A DNA stretch of 64,000 nt from Thermotoga maritima MSB8. Its GTDB lineage: Bacteria; Thermotogota; Thermotogae; Thermotogales; Thermotogaceae. The stretch spans positions 262,465-326,464 of the forward strand of contig NC_000853.1 of the NCBI RefSeq assembly GCF_000008545.1, read 5' to 3'. The stretch's first letter is position 1. Every line of letters starts with the position of its first letter. The position numbers were made by a program, and so were the translations under genes. Shown in pieces: positions 54,516 to 63,660 of this stretch. The notes beneath the pieces are model-generated. The model saw only the letters and a program-made list of their open reading frames with translations, was not told the origin of the DNA and made no database searches.

Positions 54516-55550
54516 TCACGAGAAATCTTTTAGTGTTTTTATTGTTCTGACGGAAGATCGCTCCACGAATTTTACCTTTAACACAACTTGCATACGGGGA
54601 GATGGTTTCTTTCTATTTTTCATTCTGTCTAAAAGAATTGTTGCTGCTATCAACCCTATTTGTTGGGGGTCTTGTCTTACACAAGTTATCGGCGGATCGA
54701 AGATTTCGTTCCAATATGCATCATCGAAACTGACAAGGGATATGTCTTCTGGTATTTTTATATTCAGCTCCTTAGCAGCTTTTAATACTCCTAAAGTCAT
54801 CAGGTTATTTCCAATGACAATAGCTGTCGGTCTTTCCTGACTTGTCATTATCCTCAGAAAGGATTCATATCCACCCTGTTCAGAGGATCTTCCGTCTCTT
54901 ATCCACTCTTCGCGGATCTCTATGCTGTCCTTGAAGAGGAGAAAGCCCTTTAATCTTTCTTCTCCAGTAAAAGAACCTCTTAAAGGATGTATGAGACCGA
55001 TTTTTTTATGGCCATGCTTTACAAGGTAATTAACAAGTATTTCCATTCCTTCTCTATTATCTGAAATTACAAAGTCAGAGTCTACACCTTCTACTAGCCT
55101 GTCGAAGAAAACCACGGGAATTTTGAAGTGATTGATTATACTGTTGTATATATCCTTATTTTCCTTCACATTCACAGGCGCAGAAAGAATTCCCTCTACT
55201 TTTTGATCGAGGAGAAGTTGTAAATGCTCCCTTTCCTTCACAGGATCGTCATCAGTTGAACAAAGTATAAGTCTGTATCCGAGATGAAACAATGATTTCT
55301 CTATACTTGAGACGATATCTGCGAAGAAATTAGCGCTTAACTCAGGTATGAGAACACCAACAGTTCTAGTATTTCCCTTTTTTAAACCCAGAGCCATTAA
55401 ATTTGGGGTATACCCAATTTCTCTGGCTTTTTCCAGTATTTTCTCCCTCAATTCACTGCTGACACCGGGTTTTCCAGAAAGAGCTCTTGAAACAGTGGAA
55501 ATTGAGACACCAAAATATTCTGCAATGTCTTTTAGAGTAGCTTTTTTCAT
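54516..55550 (-). CDS. LacI-family transcriptional regulator
   Basis: 344 residues from ATG 55550 behind GGGAGGC. HTH at the N-terminus (TLKDIAEYFGVSISTVSRALSG), hinge, then a periplasmic-binding-type effector domain (VGVLIPELSANFFADIV, VVFFDRLVEG, GHKKIGLIHP, VSFDDAYW). Divergent from the oligosaccharide transporter, with two palindromes between them, one over its own -35. Noticeably AT-rich: one 60-base line I counted (55021-55080) has 18 G+C. Effector unknown, probably a sugar from xyloglucan. Confidence 0.92.
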   Translation of the reverse strand: MKKATLKDIAEYFGVSISTVSRALSGKPGVSSELREKILEKAREIGYTPNLMALGLKKGNTRTVGVLIPELSANFFADIVSSIEKSLFHLGYRLILCSTDDDPVKEREHLQLLLDQKVEGILSAPVNVKENKDIYNSIINHFKIPVVFFDRLVEGVDSDFVISDNREGMEILVNYLVKHGHKKIGLIHPLRGSFTGEERLKGFLLFKDSIEIREEWIRDGRSSEQGGYESFLRIMTSQERPTAIVIGNNLMTLGVLKAAKELNIKIPEDISLVSFDDAYWNEIFDPPITCVRQDPQQIGLIAATILLDRMKNRKKPSPRMQVVLKVKFVERSSVRTIKTLKDFS

Positions 55551-55593
55551 GTTGTTGCCTCCCTGTACTCTTCTCTTAATCACTTCATTCACT

Positions 55594-55629
55594 ATTATAA
55601 CGTTTCCCACGAACTAAGCAAACGTTTGC
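55594..55629 (-). promoter_or_regulatory. Promoter of the LacI-family gene with overlapping operator
   Basis: Minus strand: TTGCTT (plus-strand 55616-55621), a 16-base spacer, TATAAT (55594-55599). The 12-bp perfect palindrome GCAAACGTTTGC (55618-55629) overlaps the -35, a classic LacI-family operator placed for autorepression. Confidence 0.72.
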
Positions 55630-55709
55630 GTAAATGTGATATGAAAAAATATGGAACGATAAGTTATCATATTTCTTTTTAATTTGAAATAATCGTCTTT
55701 TTTGAGATT

Positions 55710-55737
55710 TTGAATGAAAATGTTTTCATAGTAATCT
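55710..55737 (+). promoter_or_regulatory. Promoter of the oligosaccharide transporter operon with second operator
   Basis: TTGAAT (55710-55715), a 16-base spacer, TAATCT (55732-55737). The palindrome TGAAAA-TG-TTTTCA (55715-55728) fills the spacer, a site where a LacI-type repressor would block RNA polymerase. Confidence 0.6.
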
Positions 55738-55787
55738 TATGAGTAAGCTTTACTAAAAACAAAACTTTTTTTTAAGGGGGTGTTTTT

Positions 55788-57623
55788 ATGAAAAGGTTTC
55801 TTTTTGTGGCGGTGCTGTTCACCATTTTTGCAGCAAGTTTTGCGCAATTTTTGAATGTTCCCAGAGAACAAACAGTTATAGTACCGGGTCCTAAAACAGC
55901 AAATCCGGGAGACTTCAACGTGATAGCAGGATGGAAAGATCCACACAGGGGGATTCAGCAGTTGTTGCTCGAACCACTCTGGATGGATGATCCTGTGAGA
56001 GGAGAGATTATTAACGCGCTGGCAGAAACTGGCCCTATTTACAATGAAGATTTTACCAAAATGATTGTAAAACTCAGAAAGGGTGTTTACTGGAGCGATG
56101 GTGTACCTTTCACAGCGGACGACGTGGTTTTCACAGTAGAAATGTGCATGAAATATCCAGAAATGGCAAGGCACATGGAATTCAACGAATACATAGACAA
56201 GGTCTACAAAGAAGACGACTATACCGTGGTTTTTGAACTGAAGAAACCCAACACAAGATTTCACACGTATTTCATAGACAGATGGGGATACTGGTGGCCC
56301 ATGCCGAAACACGTTTTTGAAAAGGTTGAAGACCCTGTTGGATTCACTTTCAACCCACCCGTTGGCACAGGTCCTTACGTTCTTAAAGACTACGATCCAG
56401 CGGGATACTGGGTTCTCTGGGAAAGAAGGGAAGATTGGCAAAGGACACCGACTGGTATGATTTTTGGTATGCCCAAGCCGAAATATGTGCTCTTCTATGC
56501 TTACGAAACAGATGAAAAAATTACTTTAGCATTTCTCCAGAATCAACTTGATGCTGCGGGTATAGGTCCTCAAGCCCTCAAGGCACTCCTCAAAAGAAGC
56601 AAGTATGTGAAGCTTTATTCAGATTTCCCATTCGTCCCTCTCGTTGATCCCGTCGTCGGAGGAATCACCATCAACACCGCAAAATATCCGTTCAACATGA
56701 AAGAAGTAAGATGGGCTCTGGCTCTCGCACTTGATATTGTGAAACTCTCAGAAACCGAAGAAGGTAACATGCTGATATCTGCGCTTCACATACCGCCACT
56801 TCCTCTCTACAGGAAGCTCTACTATGAACCTCTGGAGGAATGGTTGCAGAATCTCACCGTGAACGGTGTAAAGGTGTACGATCCAGACGTTCCCTTGAAG
56901 ATCGCTGAAGTTGCGAAAAGATACGGCTGGAACGTGCCTGATGACCCTGAAAAGATAAAACTAGGTGTTGGAAGTGGCTGGTGGAAGCATCTCCCGGATG
57001 TCGCTGAACAGTTGTTGCTCAGTGTAGGTTTCAAGAGAGATAAAAATGGAAAATGGCTGTTGCCGAATGGAACTCCTTGGAAGATCCAGCTTGGAACGAA
57101 TCCGAACGATCTTGTAGCCTTCGGTGTTGCTCAGCAGTGGAGAGAGTTTGGTATAGATGTTGATGTCATCACAACTTATATTTCAGGTATAAACGAAGGG
57201 AACTTTGAGGTGCTGATAACTGGAAACTGGCCTGCTCCAGAGCCATGGGGAGGCCACGCTGATCTTCACAGAACACTTTACTTCTTCCATTCAAAATATC
57301 AAAATAAACCTCTTGGAGAAGGTGTAGGACATGTATCAAGATGGTTTGACGAAAGACTGGATAAAATCATAGACGAAATGGAAAAGCTGGATTGGAACGA
57401 TCCCCGAAATATAGAATTTGGAAGAGAAGGACTGAAAATACTGGCAGAAGAGCTTCCCACCATACCAATTGGAACTATAGGAGTGTTAACCACAGCCCTT
57501 GTCTACAACGATTACTACTGGACCAACTGGCCAACTCTTGAAAATCCATACATGATGCCTTATTGGCACTGGTCACAGTTTAAGTATCTCCTCACCTTCC
57601 TTGAACCAACTGGAAGGAAATAA
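55788..57623 (+). CDS. Family-5 oligosaccharide/peptide-type ABC binding protein
   Basis: 611 residues with a Sec signal peptide (MKRFLFVAVLFTIFAASFA). Belongs to the DppA/OppA-like family 5, which in Thermotoga often binds oligosaccharides: LRKGVYWSDGVPFTADDVVFTVE is the family signature, followed by VGTGPYVLKDYDPAGYWVLWERR. Many Trp and Tyr residues in the mature protein suit sugar stacking. Strong AAGGGGGTG ribosome site. First gene of a transporter-hydrolase operon ending in GH74 and fucosidase, so xyloglucan oligomers are likely ligands. Confidence 0.9.
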   Translation: MKRFLFVAVLFTIFAASFAQFLNVPREQTVIVPGPKTANPGDFNVIAGWKDPHRGIQQLLLEPLWMDDPVRGEIINALAETGPIYNEDFTKMIVKLRKGVYWSDGVPFTADDVVFTVEMCMKYPEMARHMEFNEYIDKVYKEDDYTVVFELKKPNTRFHTYFIDRWGYWWPMPKHVFEKVEDPVGFTFNPPVGTGPYVLKDYDPAGYWVLWERREDWQRTPTGMIFGMPKPKYVLFYAYETDEKITLAFLQNQLDAAGIGPQALKALLKRSKYVKLYSDFPFVPLVDPVVGGITINTAKYPFNMKEVRWALALALDIVKLSETEEGNMLISALHIPPLPLYRKLYYEPLEEWLQNLTVNGVKVYDPDVPLKIAEVAKRYGWNVPDDPEKIKLGVGSGWWKHLPDVAEQLLLSVGFKRDKNGKWLLPNGTPWKIQLGTNPNDLVAFGVAQQWREFGIDVDVITTYISGINEGNFEVLITGNWPAPEPWGGHADLHRTLYFFHSKYQNKPLGEGVGHVSRWFDERLDKIIDEMEKLDWNDPRNIEFGREGLKILAEELPTIPIGTIGVLTTALVYNDYYWTNWPTLENPYMMPYWHWSQFKYLLTFLEPTGRK

Positions 57624-57629
57624 CATTCC

Positions 57630-57660
57630 CCCGCCCCAGACGGGGCGGGCTCTTCTTTGA
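57630..57660 (+). terminator. Hairpin between binding protein and permeases
   Basis: 8-bp stem CCCGCCCC (57630-57637) with GGGGCGGG (57642-57649), AGAC loop, then CTCTTCTTT. Probably a partial terminator that keeps binding protein more abundant than the permeases. Confidence 0.75.
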
Positions 57661-57687
57661 GATTAGACATAAGGAGTGAGAAAAATT

Positions 57688-58692
57688 ATGAAATTTATAA
57701 AAAGCTACCTCATTCCAAGATTGATTCAGTATGTGTACATGGTCGTAATAGGTATAACCCTTGTTTTCCTCATACCAAGACTATCACCAGTAGACCCTAT
57801 CGAACAGATTTTGAACACGAGATTAAGAATACAAAACACAACACCTGAAGCCGTTATCAAGATGAGGGAAGTTATGGAAGAGCTTTATGGACTGAAAGGC
57901 ACTCTGTGGGAACAGTACGTTAATCTCTGGAAGAGACTCTTAAAAGGAGATTTTGGTCCATCGATGGTCTATTATCCTGCATCGGTAATAAGCTTGATCA
58001 GAAACTCTCTTCCGTGGACCATAGGTCTCCTTACTTTGACAACACTGATCTCATGGGTTTTAGGGTTGGTAATAGGCGCTATATTAGGATATTACAAGGA
58101 ATCTTTTGGTTCCAAGATTCTTACGGGTATTCTTATGGCTATAAATCCGATACCTTACTATATCTTTGCACTTACACTCCTTCTCCTGTTTTGTTACGTG
58201 TTTCCAATTTTTCCACTTGGTGGAGGTTTCTCTGTTGGACAAAAGATCTCTCTTAGCTGGTCTTTTATTCTTGATGTTATAAAACATGGGACATTACCAG
58301 CACTGTCTCTTATTATTCTTGGTTTTGCAGGTTGGGGATTGGGAACGAAAATACTCGTTCAAAATCTTCGAGAGGAAGATTACGTTGTTTATGCCAGAAT
58401 GATGGGATTGAGGAATAGCAAGATTTTATTTTCCTACGTTTTGAGAAATGCTATGCTCCCTCAGGTTACCGGTCTTGGTTTATCTCTTGGTGGAATATTC
58501 GGAGGTGCGATGATGACAGAAATTCTCTTCACCTATCCAGGTATAGGGACATTGGCTTATAACGCTGTCAGGGCCAACGATTATAATGTCATGATTGCTA
58601 TAAGTTTTTTCTCAATCATAGCGGTTGCAACTGCTCTGTTGATACTGGACCTTCTTTATCCTCTGATAGATCCTCGTATAAGGTATAGATAA
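57688..58692 (+). CDS. Dipeptide/oligosaccharide-type ABC permease (DppB-like)
   Basis: 334 residues; ATG 57688 lies 9 bases behind AAGGAGTG, while a GTG four codons earlier overlaps that site. Six membrane helices, large first periplasmic loop, and the DppB-type segment YVVYARMMGLRNSKILFSYVLRNAMLPQVT that contacts the ATPase. Ends DPRIRYR. More AT-rich than most of the window. Confidence 0.92.
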   Translation: MKFIKSYLIPRLIQYVYMVVIGITLVFLIPRLSPVDPIEQILNTRLRIQNTTPEAVIKMREVMEELYGLKGTLWEQYVNLWKRLLKGDFGPSMVYYPASVISLIRNSLPWTIGLLTLTTLISWVLGLVIGAILGYYKESFGSKILTGILMAINPIPYYIFALTLLLLFCYVFPIFPLGGGFSVGQKISLSWSFILDVIKHGTLPALSLIILGFAGWGLGTKILVQNLREEDYVVYARMMGLRNSKILFSYVLRNAMLPQVTGLGLSLGGIFGGAMMTEILFTYPGIGTLAYNAVRANDYNVMIAISFFSIIAVATALLILDLLYPLIDPRIRYR

Positions 58693-58710
58693 AAGCAAGG
58701 AGTGATCCTG

Positions 58711-59580
58711 ATGAAGAGGATTCTGAGATTGTTTTTCGATATGTGGGAAGATCTAAGATTCAAGTACGCAGTCACAGTTCTTACTGCTTTGGTTCTTCTT
58801 TCGATTCTTTCCATTTTTTCTCCTTATGATCCTTACAAATGGTATGTGTTACCAACAAATCAACCACCTTCTTTAGAGCATATCCTCGGAACGGATGGGA
58901 AAGGTCAGGATATCTTCTGGCTTCTAACTTTTTCCCTGAAGAATTCTCTGATACTTGCAACAATCGCGGCTGTTTTTTCCAGAATCATAGCGATAACAAT
59001 AGGAATGCTATCAGGATATCTTGGAGGAACTACGGACAGAATCCTCATGGCTCTAACGGATACATTCATGGTCATGCCTGTTTTTCCCCTCTTACTTCTC
59101 TTATCTTCTCTCATAAAGAACTATTTAAGCCTTCCAATTTTGGGACTGATAATAGGTGTCTTTGGATGGGCAGGGGATGCCCGCGTAATAAGATCCATGA
59201 TTCTAAGCTTGAGAGAAAGAGAATTCGTTGTTACTTCGAAATTTTCCGGTATGAGAACCTTTGAAGTCGTCTTTGGTGATTTTGTACCATATTTGATCCC
59301 TGTTATCTCGGGTGGATTCATTGGAAGTATGATGGGTGCCATCGGTTTCGAAATTGTCCTGGCGATACTAGGGTTCACTCGCGTGGAGATTCCCACACTT
59401 GGATCCATGTTCCACTGGATGATAAATTTCCAGGCCATGCTCCTTGGATACTGGTGGTGGGTTCTAACACCAATAGTAACGGCTGTTTTCCTTTTCACGG
59501 CTCTCTACACACTTTCTCTGAGTATAAACGAATACCTCGATCCGCGAACGCGGATGCAAAGAATAGGGGCGGTGAAGTGA
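58711..59580 (+). CDS. Dipeptide/oligosaccharide-type ABC permease (DppC-like)
   Basis: 289 residues; ATG 58711 is behind AAGGAGTGA. DppC features: the early HILGTDGKGQDIFW motif, five or six helices, and the cytoplasmic GWAGDARVIRSMILSLREREFVVTSKFSGM loop. Ends with NEYLDPRTR. Partner of the preceding permease. Confidence 0.92.
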   Translation: MKRILRLFFDMWEDLRFKYAVTVLTALVLLSILSIFSPYDPYKWYVLPTNQPPSLEHILGTDGKGQDIFWLLTFSLKNSLILATIAAVFSRIIAITIGMLSGYLGGTTDRILMALTDTFMVMPVFPLLLLLSSLIKNYLSLPILGLIIGVFGWAGDARVIRSMILSLREREFVVTSKFSGMRTFEVVFGDFVPYLIPVISGGFIGSMMGAIGFEIVLAILGFTRVEIPTLGSMFHWMINFQAMLLGYWWWVLTPIVTAVFLFTALYTLSLSINEYLDPRTRMQRIGAVK

Positions 59581-59582
59581 TC

Positions 59583-60569
59583 ATGGAGAAGATCGCTGTC
59601 GCAGAGAACTTGAGAGCCTACTATTTCATCAAATCTGGAGATAAAACGACTTCCATTAGAGCCGTTGATAACGTTTCCCTTCATTTTTTTGAGAATGAAG
59701 TCTATGGAATAGCAGGGGAAAGTGGATGCGGAAAGAGCACTCTTTTGAAAGTACTCTTTGGTGAAATAAAACCCCCGCTCAAATTGGTTGATGGAGAAGT
59801 TGTTTTCAAGCTCGACGGCGAAGAGTACAGGATAAACTCTATGAGTCTTGATCAGTTAAAAAAAATCCGCTGGAAATACGTGTCTTACGTTCCGCAAGGC
59901 TCAATGAGCGTTTTGAATCCTGTTAGAAAAATCAGGAGGATATTTCTTGATGTCATAGAGGAGCATACTTCAATGTCCAGGGAAGAGGCGTTTTCAAGAA
60001 TAGAAAGCTATTTCGAAGCTCTTGGTCTTCCTGTTAGAGTGCTTGATTCTTATCCCCATCAGCTCTCCGGTGGTATGAGACAAAGAGTCACAATAGCCCT
60101 CGCAACCGTTTTGAACCCTAAAGTGATATTCGCGGATGAACCAACAACAGCCCTCGATGTTGTGGTTCAAAGGGGAGTGATACAACTTCTTAAAAAGATA
60201 CACAAAGAGCAGAAGAATACATTGGTCATCGTCACACACGATATGGGAGTTCACGCACATCTTGCTACTAGAATCGGCGTAATGTACGCGGGAAGATTGA
60301 TAGAAGAAGCAGAAACCCATGAGATATTCAAAAATCCTCTTCATCCGTACACAAGGTTCCTAATAAACTCACTTCCAAGATTCGGTGATCGCTCCCGCAA
60401 AGAAGGAACACCAGGTTCTCCTCCTTCTCTTGCAAATCTTCCTTCTGGATGTCCTTTTCATCCAAGATGTCCTATTGCGGATCAAATTTGTATGGAGATG
60501 GAACCTGACCTTATAGAAGTTGCTAGAAATCATAAAGTGGCTTGCTGGAAAGTAGGTGTTGAGCGATGA
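59583..60569 (+). CDS. Oligopeptide/oligosaccharide ABC ATPase (DppD-like)
   Basis: 328 residues from ATG 59583, two bases after the permease stop. Walker A GESGCGKST, signature LSGGMRQR, Walker B VIFADEPTTALD, switch His in VTHDMG. The C-terminal cysteine cluster typical of Dpp ATPases is present (CPFHPRCP...C...C), which in relatives binds a 4Fe-4S cluster. Overlaps the next gene by 4 bases. Confidence 0.94.
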   Translation: MEKIAVAENLRAYYFIKSGDKTTSIRAVDNVSLHFFENEVYGIAGESGCGKSTLLKVLFGEIKPPLKLVDGEVVFKLDGEEYRINSMSLDQLKKIRWKYVSYVPQGSMSVLNPVRKIRRIFLDVIEEHTSMSREEAFSRIESYFEALGLPVRVLDSYPHQLSGGMRQRVTIALATVLNPKVIFADEPTTALDVVVQRGVIQLLKKIHKEQKNTLVIVTHDMGVHAHLATRIGVMYAGRLIEEAETHEIFKNPLHPYTRFLINSLPRFGDRSRKEGTPGSPPSLANLPSGCPFHPRCPIADQICMEMEPDLIEVARNHKVACWKVGVER

Positions 60570-61516
60570 GGGTGTCTGTTCGAAATTTAACGAAGATATT
60601 TAGAGTAGGAAGCATTTTTTCTCTGAAAAAACTTGTAGCAATTGATAACGTTTCTTTTGAAATTGGCTCTGGGGAAATTTTCTCTCTTGCTGGAGAATCA
60701 GGTTGCGGAAAGACAACAACCGCAAAGATTCTTCTCGGATTGGAAGAACCAACTAATGGTGAAGTCTTGTATGACGGAATAAAGCTGAAAGACTTTGTAG
60801 AAAATGAAATGCATTTTCTCAAGAAAGTTCAAACAGTTCAACAAAATCCATTTTCCACATTTAATCCTTTTAGAAAGGTGGAAGATTATCTTTTTAAAAC
60901 TGTACTGAGATTTAAAATGGCCAATACTAAAGATGAAGCGCTAAGGTTAATAGAAGAAAAGCTATCTGTGGTTGGATTGAACTTTGATGAGATTAAGGGA
61001 AGATACCCAAGTGAATTTTCAGGGGGACAATTACAAAGAATTTCAATTGCGAGAGCTCTTCTCACTAATCCTTCATTCTTGGTGGCAGATGAACCTGTCT
61101 CTATGATTGATGCCTCCTTGAGAATTTCTATAGTCAATCTCTTCAGAGATCTAAAGGAAAGATTTGGTATAAGCATACTTTACATAACTCATGATTTATC
61201 AACGGCTTATTATGTGGCAGATAAACTTGCGATCATGTTTAGGGGCAGCATAGTTGAAATGGGAAGGGCACAAGACATACTGGACACACCTTTTCACCCG
61301 TATACAAAACTTTTAAAAAGTTCTATCCCTGTTCCTGATCCTGAATACGAATGGGATGAAAATATCAACCTTTCATCCACCGAGCGTGAAGAATTTTTTG
61401 CGAAAGGGTGCAAATTTGCGAGCCGTTGCCCGGAAGTTATGAGTATTTGTAGAGAAAGTGTTCCTCCAGACTTTGATGTTAATGGTAGAGTGGTGAAATG
61501 CTGGTTATACAAATAG
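60566..61516 (+). CDS. Oligopeptide/oligosaccharide ABC ATPase (DppF-like)
   Basis: 316 residues. Walker A GESGCGKTT, signature FSGGQLQR, Walker B LVADEPVSMID, switch His in ITHDLS; C-terminal CKFASRCPEVMSICRE cysteine set. It is the most AT-rich gene I sampled (18 G+C in line 60601-60660). Forms the heterodimeric motor with the previous ATPase. Confidence 0.94.
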   Translation: MRVSVRNLTKIFRVGSIFSLKKLVAIDNVSFEIGSGEIFSLAGESGCGKTTTAKILLGLEEPTNGEVLYDGIKLKDFVENEMHFLKKVQTVQQNPFSTFNPFRKVEDYLFKTVLRFKMANTKDEALRLIEEKLSVVGLNFDEIKGRYPSEFSGGQLQRISIARALLTNPSFLVADEPVSMIDASLRISIVNLFRDLKERFGISILYITHDLSTAYYVADKLAIMFRGSIVEMGRAQDILDTPFHPYTKLLKSSIPVPDPEYEWDENINLSSTEREEFFAKGCKFASRCPEVMSICRESVPPDFDVNGRVVKCWLYK

Positions 61517-61531
61517 TAAGGGGGTGTAAAA

Positions 61532-63655
61532 ATGCTTAGATCTTTCTTGATTTTATTTTTAGCGATACTGGGTGTTGTTTTTGGAGCAACTTTTGAGTGG
61601 AAATCGGTGGAAATCAACGGAGGAGGATTTGTACCAGGAATAATATTCCATCCTGCTAGTCCTGGGCTTTTATATGCGAGAACGGATGTTGGTGGACTTT
61701 ACAGGTGGGATGAGGAAACAAAGAGGTGGAAGCAATTATTTGATTTTTTGAGAAGAGATCAGTCCGATTACATGGGAGTGTTGAGCGTTGCTCTCGATCC
61801 TAGTGATCCGAAGAGAATCTACGCGATGACAGGAAAATACACTCAGGATTGGGCAGGATATGGAGCCATTCTTATCTCGGAAGATTACGGTGAAACGTGG
61901 ACAATTGTAAACCTTGACAAGTATGGGATAAAAGTTGGTGGGAACGAAGATGGAAGAAACGCTGGTGAAAGATTGCAGGTAGATCCAAATTTCAGTAGCG
62001 TGCTTTTTATGGGTACAACGAAATATGGTCTGTGGAAATCAGAAGATTTTGGAAAAAATTGGAAAAAAGTGGATAGTTTTCCCTCAACCAGTGTAACGTT
62101 TGTGCTATTCGATGAGAAAAGTGGAGAAAAAGGAAGTCCTACTCCTAGAATTTTTGTTGGATGTTCAGAACCCAAGGGGATCTTTGTAACTGAAGATGGT
62201 GGAACCACCTGGAATGTTCTTCCAAACCTGCCGAACGATCTCATTCCATTGCGTGGAAAAATACATGACGGGATCCTTTACGTTACACTTTCCAATGCTT
62301 TGGGACCGAATGGTGCTACGAGAGGGGCTGTTATGAAGTATGTGATTGCTGATCAAAAATGGTACGATGTAACACCAATGAAAGGAGATTTCGGATATTG
62401 TGGAATAGATGTTCAAGAGAACGTGGTGATAGTATCCACACTCGATAGGTGGTATCCACACGATGAGATATTTATTTCCCTGAACGGAGGAGAAACGTGG
62501 AGACCTCTTCTGGAAAAGGCAAATTTTGATATCAACAAAGCGCCCTGGATAAAAGATTTAAATCCTCACTGGATATCTGACGTCAAGATAGATCCATTTG
62601 ACATGAATAGGGCTATTTTCACAACAGGTTATGGTGTGTGGGTGACTTATGAGTTAAAAAAGTCATTCGAAGGTATGGGAAAACCAGTGAAATGGATATT
62701 CGAAAATCGAGGGTTAGAAGAAACAGTTGTTTTGCAACTGGTTCCCCCCATAGGAGAAAGGCCTCTTCTCTCTGCAATCGCCGATTGGGGAGGATTCCGT
62801 CACGAAAGTTTGGACACCCCACCATCATCTATGTACAAACCCCTAAAATGGACGTCTCTTGGTATAGCTTTTGCCTATCAGAATTCAAAATTCGTGGCAA
62901 GAGTGCATACATACACCTATCCTTTCTTGTCTTACTCCGAGGATGGCGGAATCAACTGGAGAGAGATAGAAACTGTCCCGGAGGGAATAACTGACGGCGG
63001 GAGGTTAAGTTTGGCAGTCTCGAACGATGGAAAAACACTGGTCTGGAGTCCAGCGAATCATGAGGTAATTGTTTCAAGCGATAAAGGAAAAAGCTGGAAA
63101 AAAGCCATTAGTGTTCCAGTTCCAGAATTCAACTATTTTCCTGCATCTGATCCTGTAAATCCGAGTAAATTTTACATCTTCGATTGGAAAAACGGTGACT
63201 TCCTCATAAGTAAAGATGGAGGAAAGAGTTTTATGAAAGGTGCTAAACTTCCTTCTTTTGATAACTGGTGGGTATCGCTTTATTCTTTCCCTGTGTTGGC
63301 TCCTGACAGAGAAGGAGATATCTGGTTAGCACTTCAATGGAATGGACTTTACAGATCAAAAGATGGTGGAATAACGTTTGAGCGACTAGGAAACGTTGAT
63401 ATAGCCTACGTGATTGGTTTCGGAGCCCCAAAACCAGGTACTGACTATCCAGCAATTTACCTGAACGGTATGGTGAATGGAGTTTATGGTATTTTCATGT
63501 CGACAGATGAGGGCAAAACATGGATGAGAATTAACAACGATAAGCATCAATTTGGATGGATACATTACATGATAGGAGATATGAATGAATTCGGGAGAAT
63601 TTTCCTTGGTACGGAAGGAAGAGGAATCATCGTTGGTGAAGTGAAGGAGGAATGA
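61532..63655 (+). CDS. GH74 endo-glucanase/xyloglucanase (Cel74 type)
   Basis: 707 residues with a signal peptide (MLRSFLILFLAILGVVFGA), so exported. Two seven-bladed propeller domains are signalled by repeated S/T-x-D-x-G-x-x-W blocks (EDYGETW, EDFGKNW, EDGGTTW, LNGGETW, EDGGINW, SDKGKSW, KDGGKSF, TDEGKTW). Catalytic aspartates fall in RTDVGGLYRW (D52) and ADWGGFRH (D418). Cuts beta-1,4-glucan backbones, with xyloglucan as the usual best substrate of the family. Its position after the importer and before a fucosidase supports xyloglucan use. Confidence 0.93.
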   Translation: MLRSFLILFLAILGVVFGATFEWKSVEINGGGFVPGIIFHPASPGLLYARTDVGGLYRWDEETKRWKQLFDFLRRDQSDYMGVLSVALDPSDPKRIYAMTGKYTQDWAGYGAILISEDYGETWTIVNLDKYGIKVGGNEDGRNAGERLQVDPNFSSVLFMGTTKYGLWKSEDFGKNWKKVDSFPSTSVTFVLFDEKSGEKGSPTPRIFVGCSEPKGIFVTEDGGTTWNVLPNLPNDLIPLRGKIHDGILYVTLSNALGPNGATRGAVMKYVIADQKWYDVTPMKGDFGYCGIDVQENVVIVSTLDRWYPHDEIFISLNGGETWRPLLEKANFDINKAPWIKDLNPHWISDVKIDPFDMNRAIFTTGYGVWVTYELKKSFEGMGKPVKWIFENRGLEETVVLQLVPPIGERPLLSAIADWGGFRHESLDTPPSSMYKPLKWTSLGIAFAYQNSKFVARVHTYTYPFLSYSEDGGINWREIETVPEGITDGGRLSLAVSNDGKTLVWSPANHEVIVSSDKGKSWKKAISVPVPEFNYFPASDPVNPSKFYIFDWKNGDFLISKDGGKSFMKGAKLPSFDNWWVSLYSFPVLAPDREGDIWLALQWNGLYRSKDGGITFERLGNVDIAYVIGFGAPKPGTDYPAIYLNGMVNGVYGIFMSTDEGKTWMRINNDKHQFGWIHYMIGDMNEFGRIFLGTEGRGIIVGEVKEE

Positions 63656-63660
63656 TTTCT

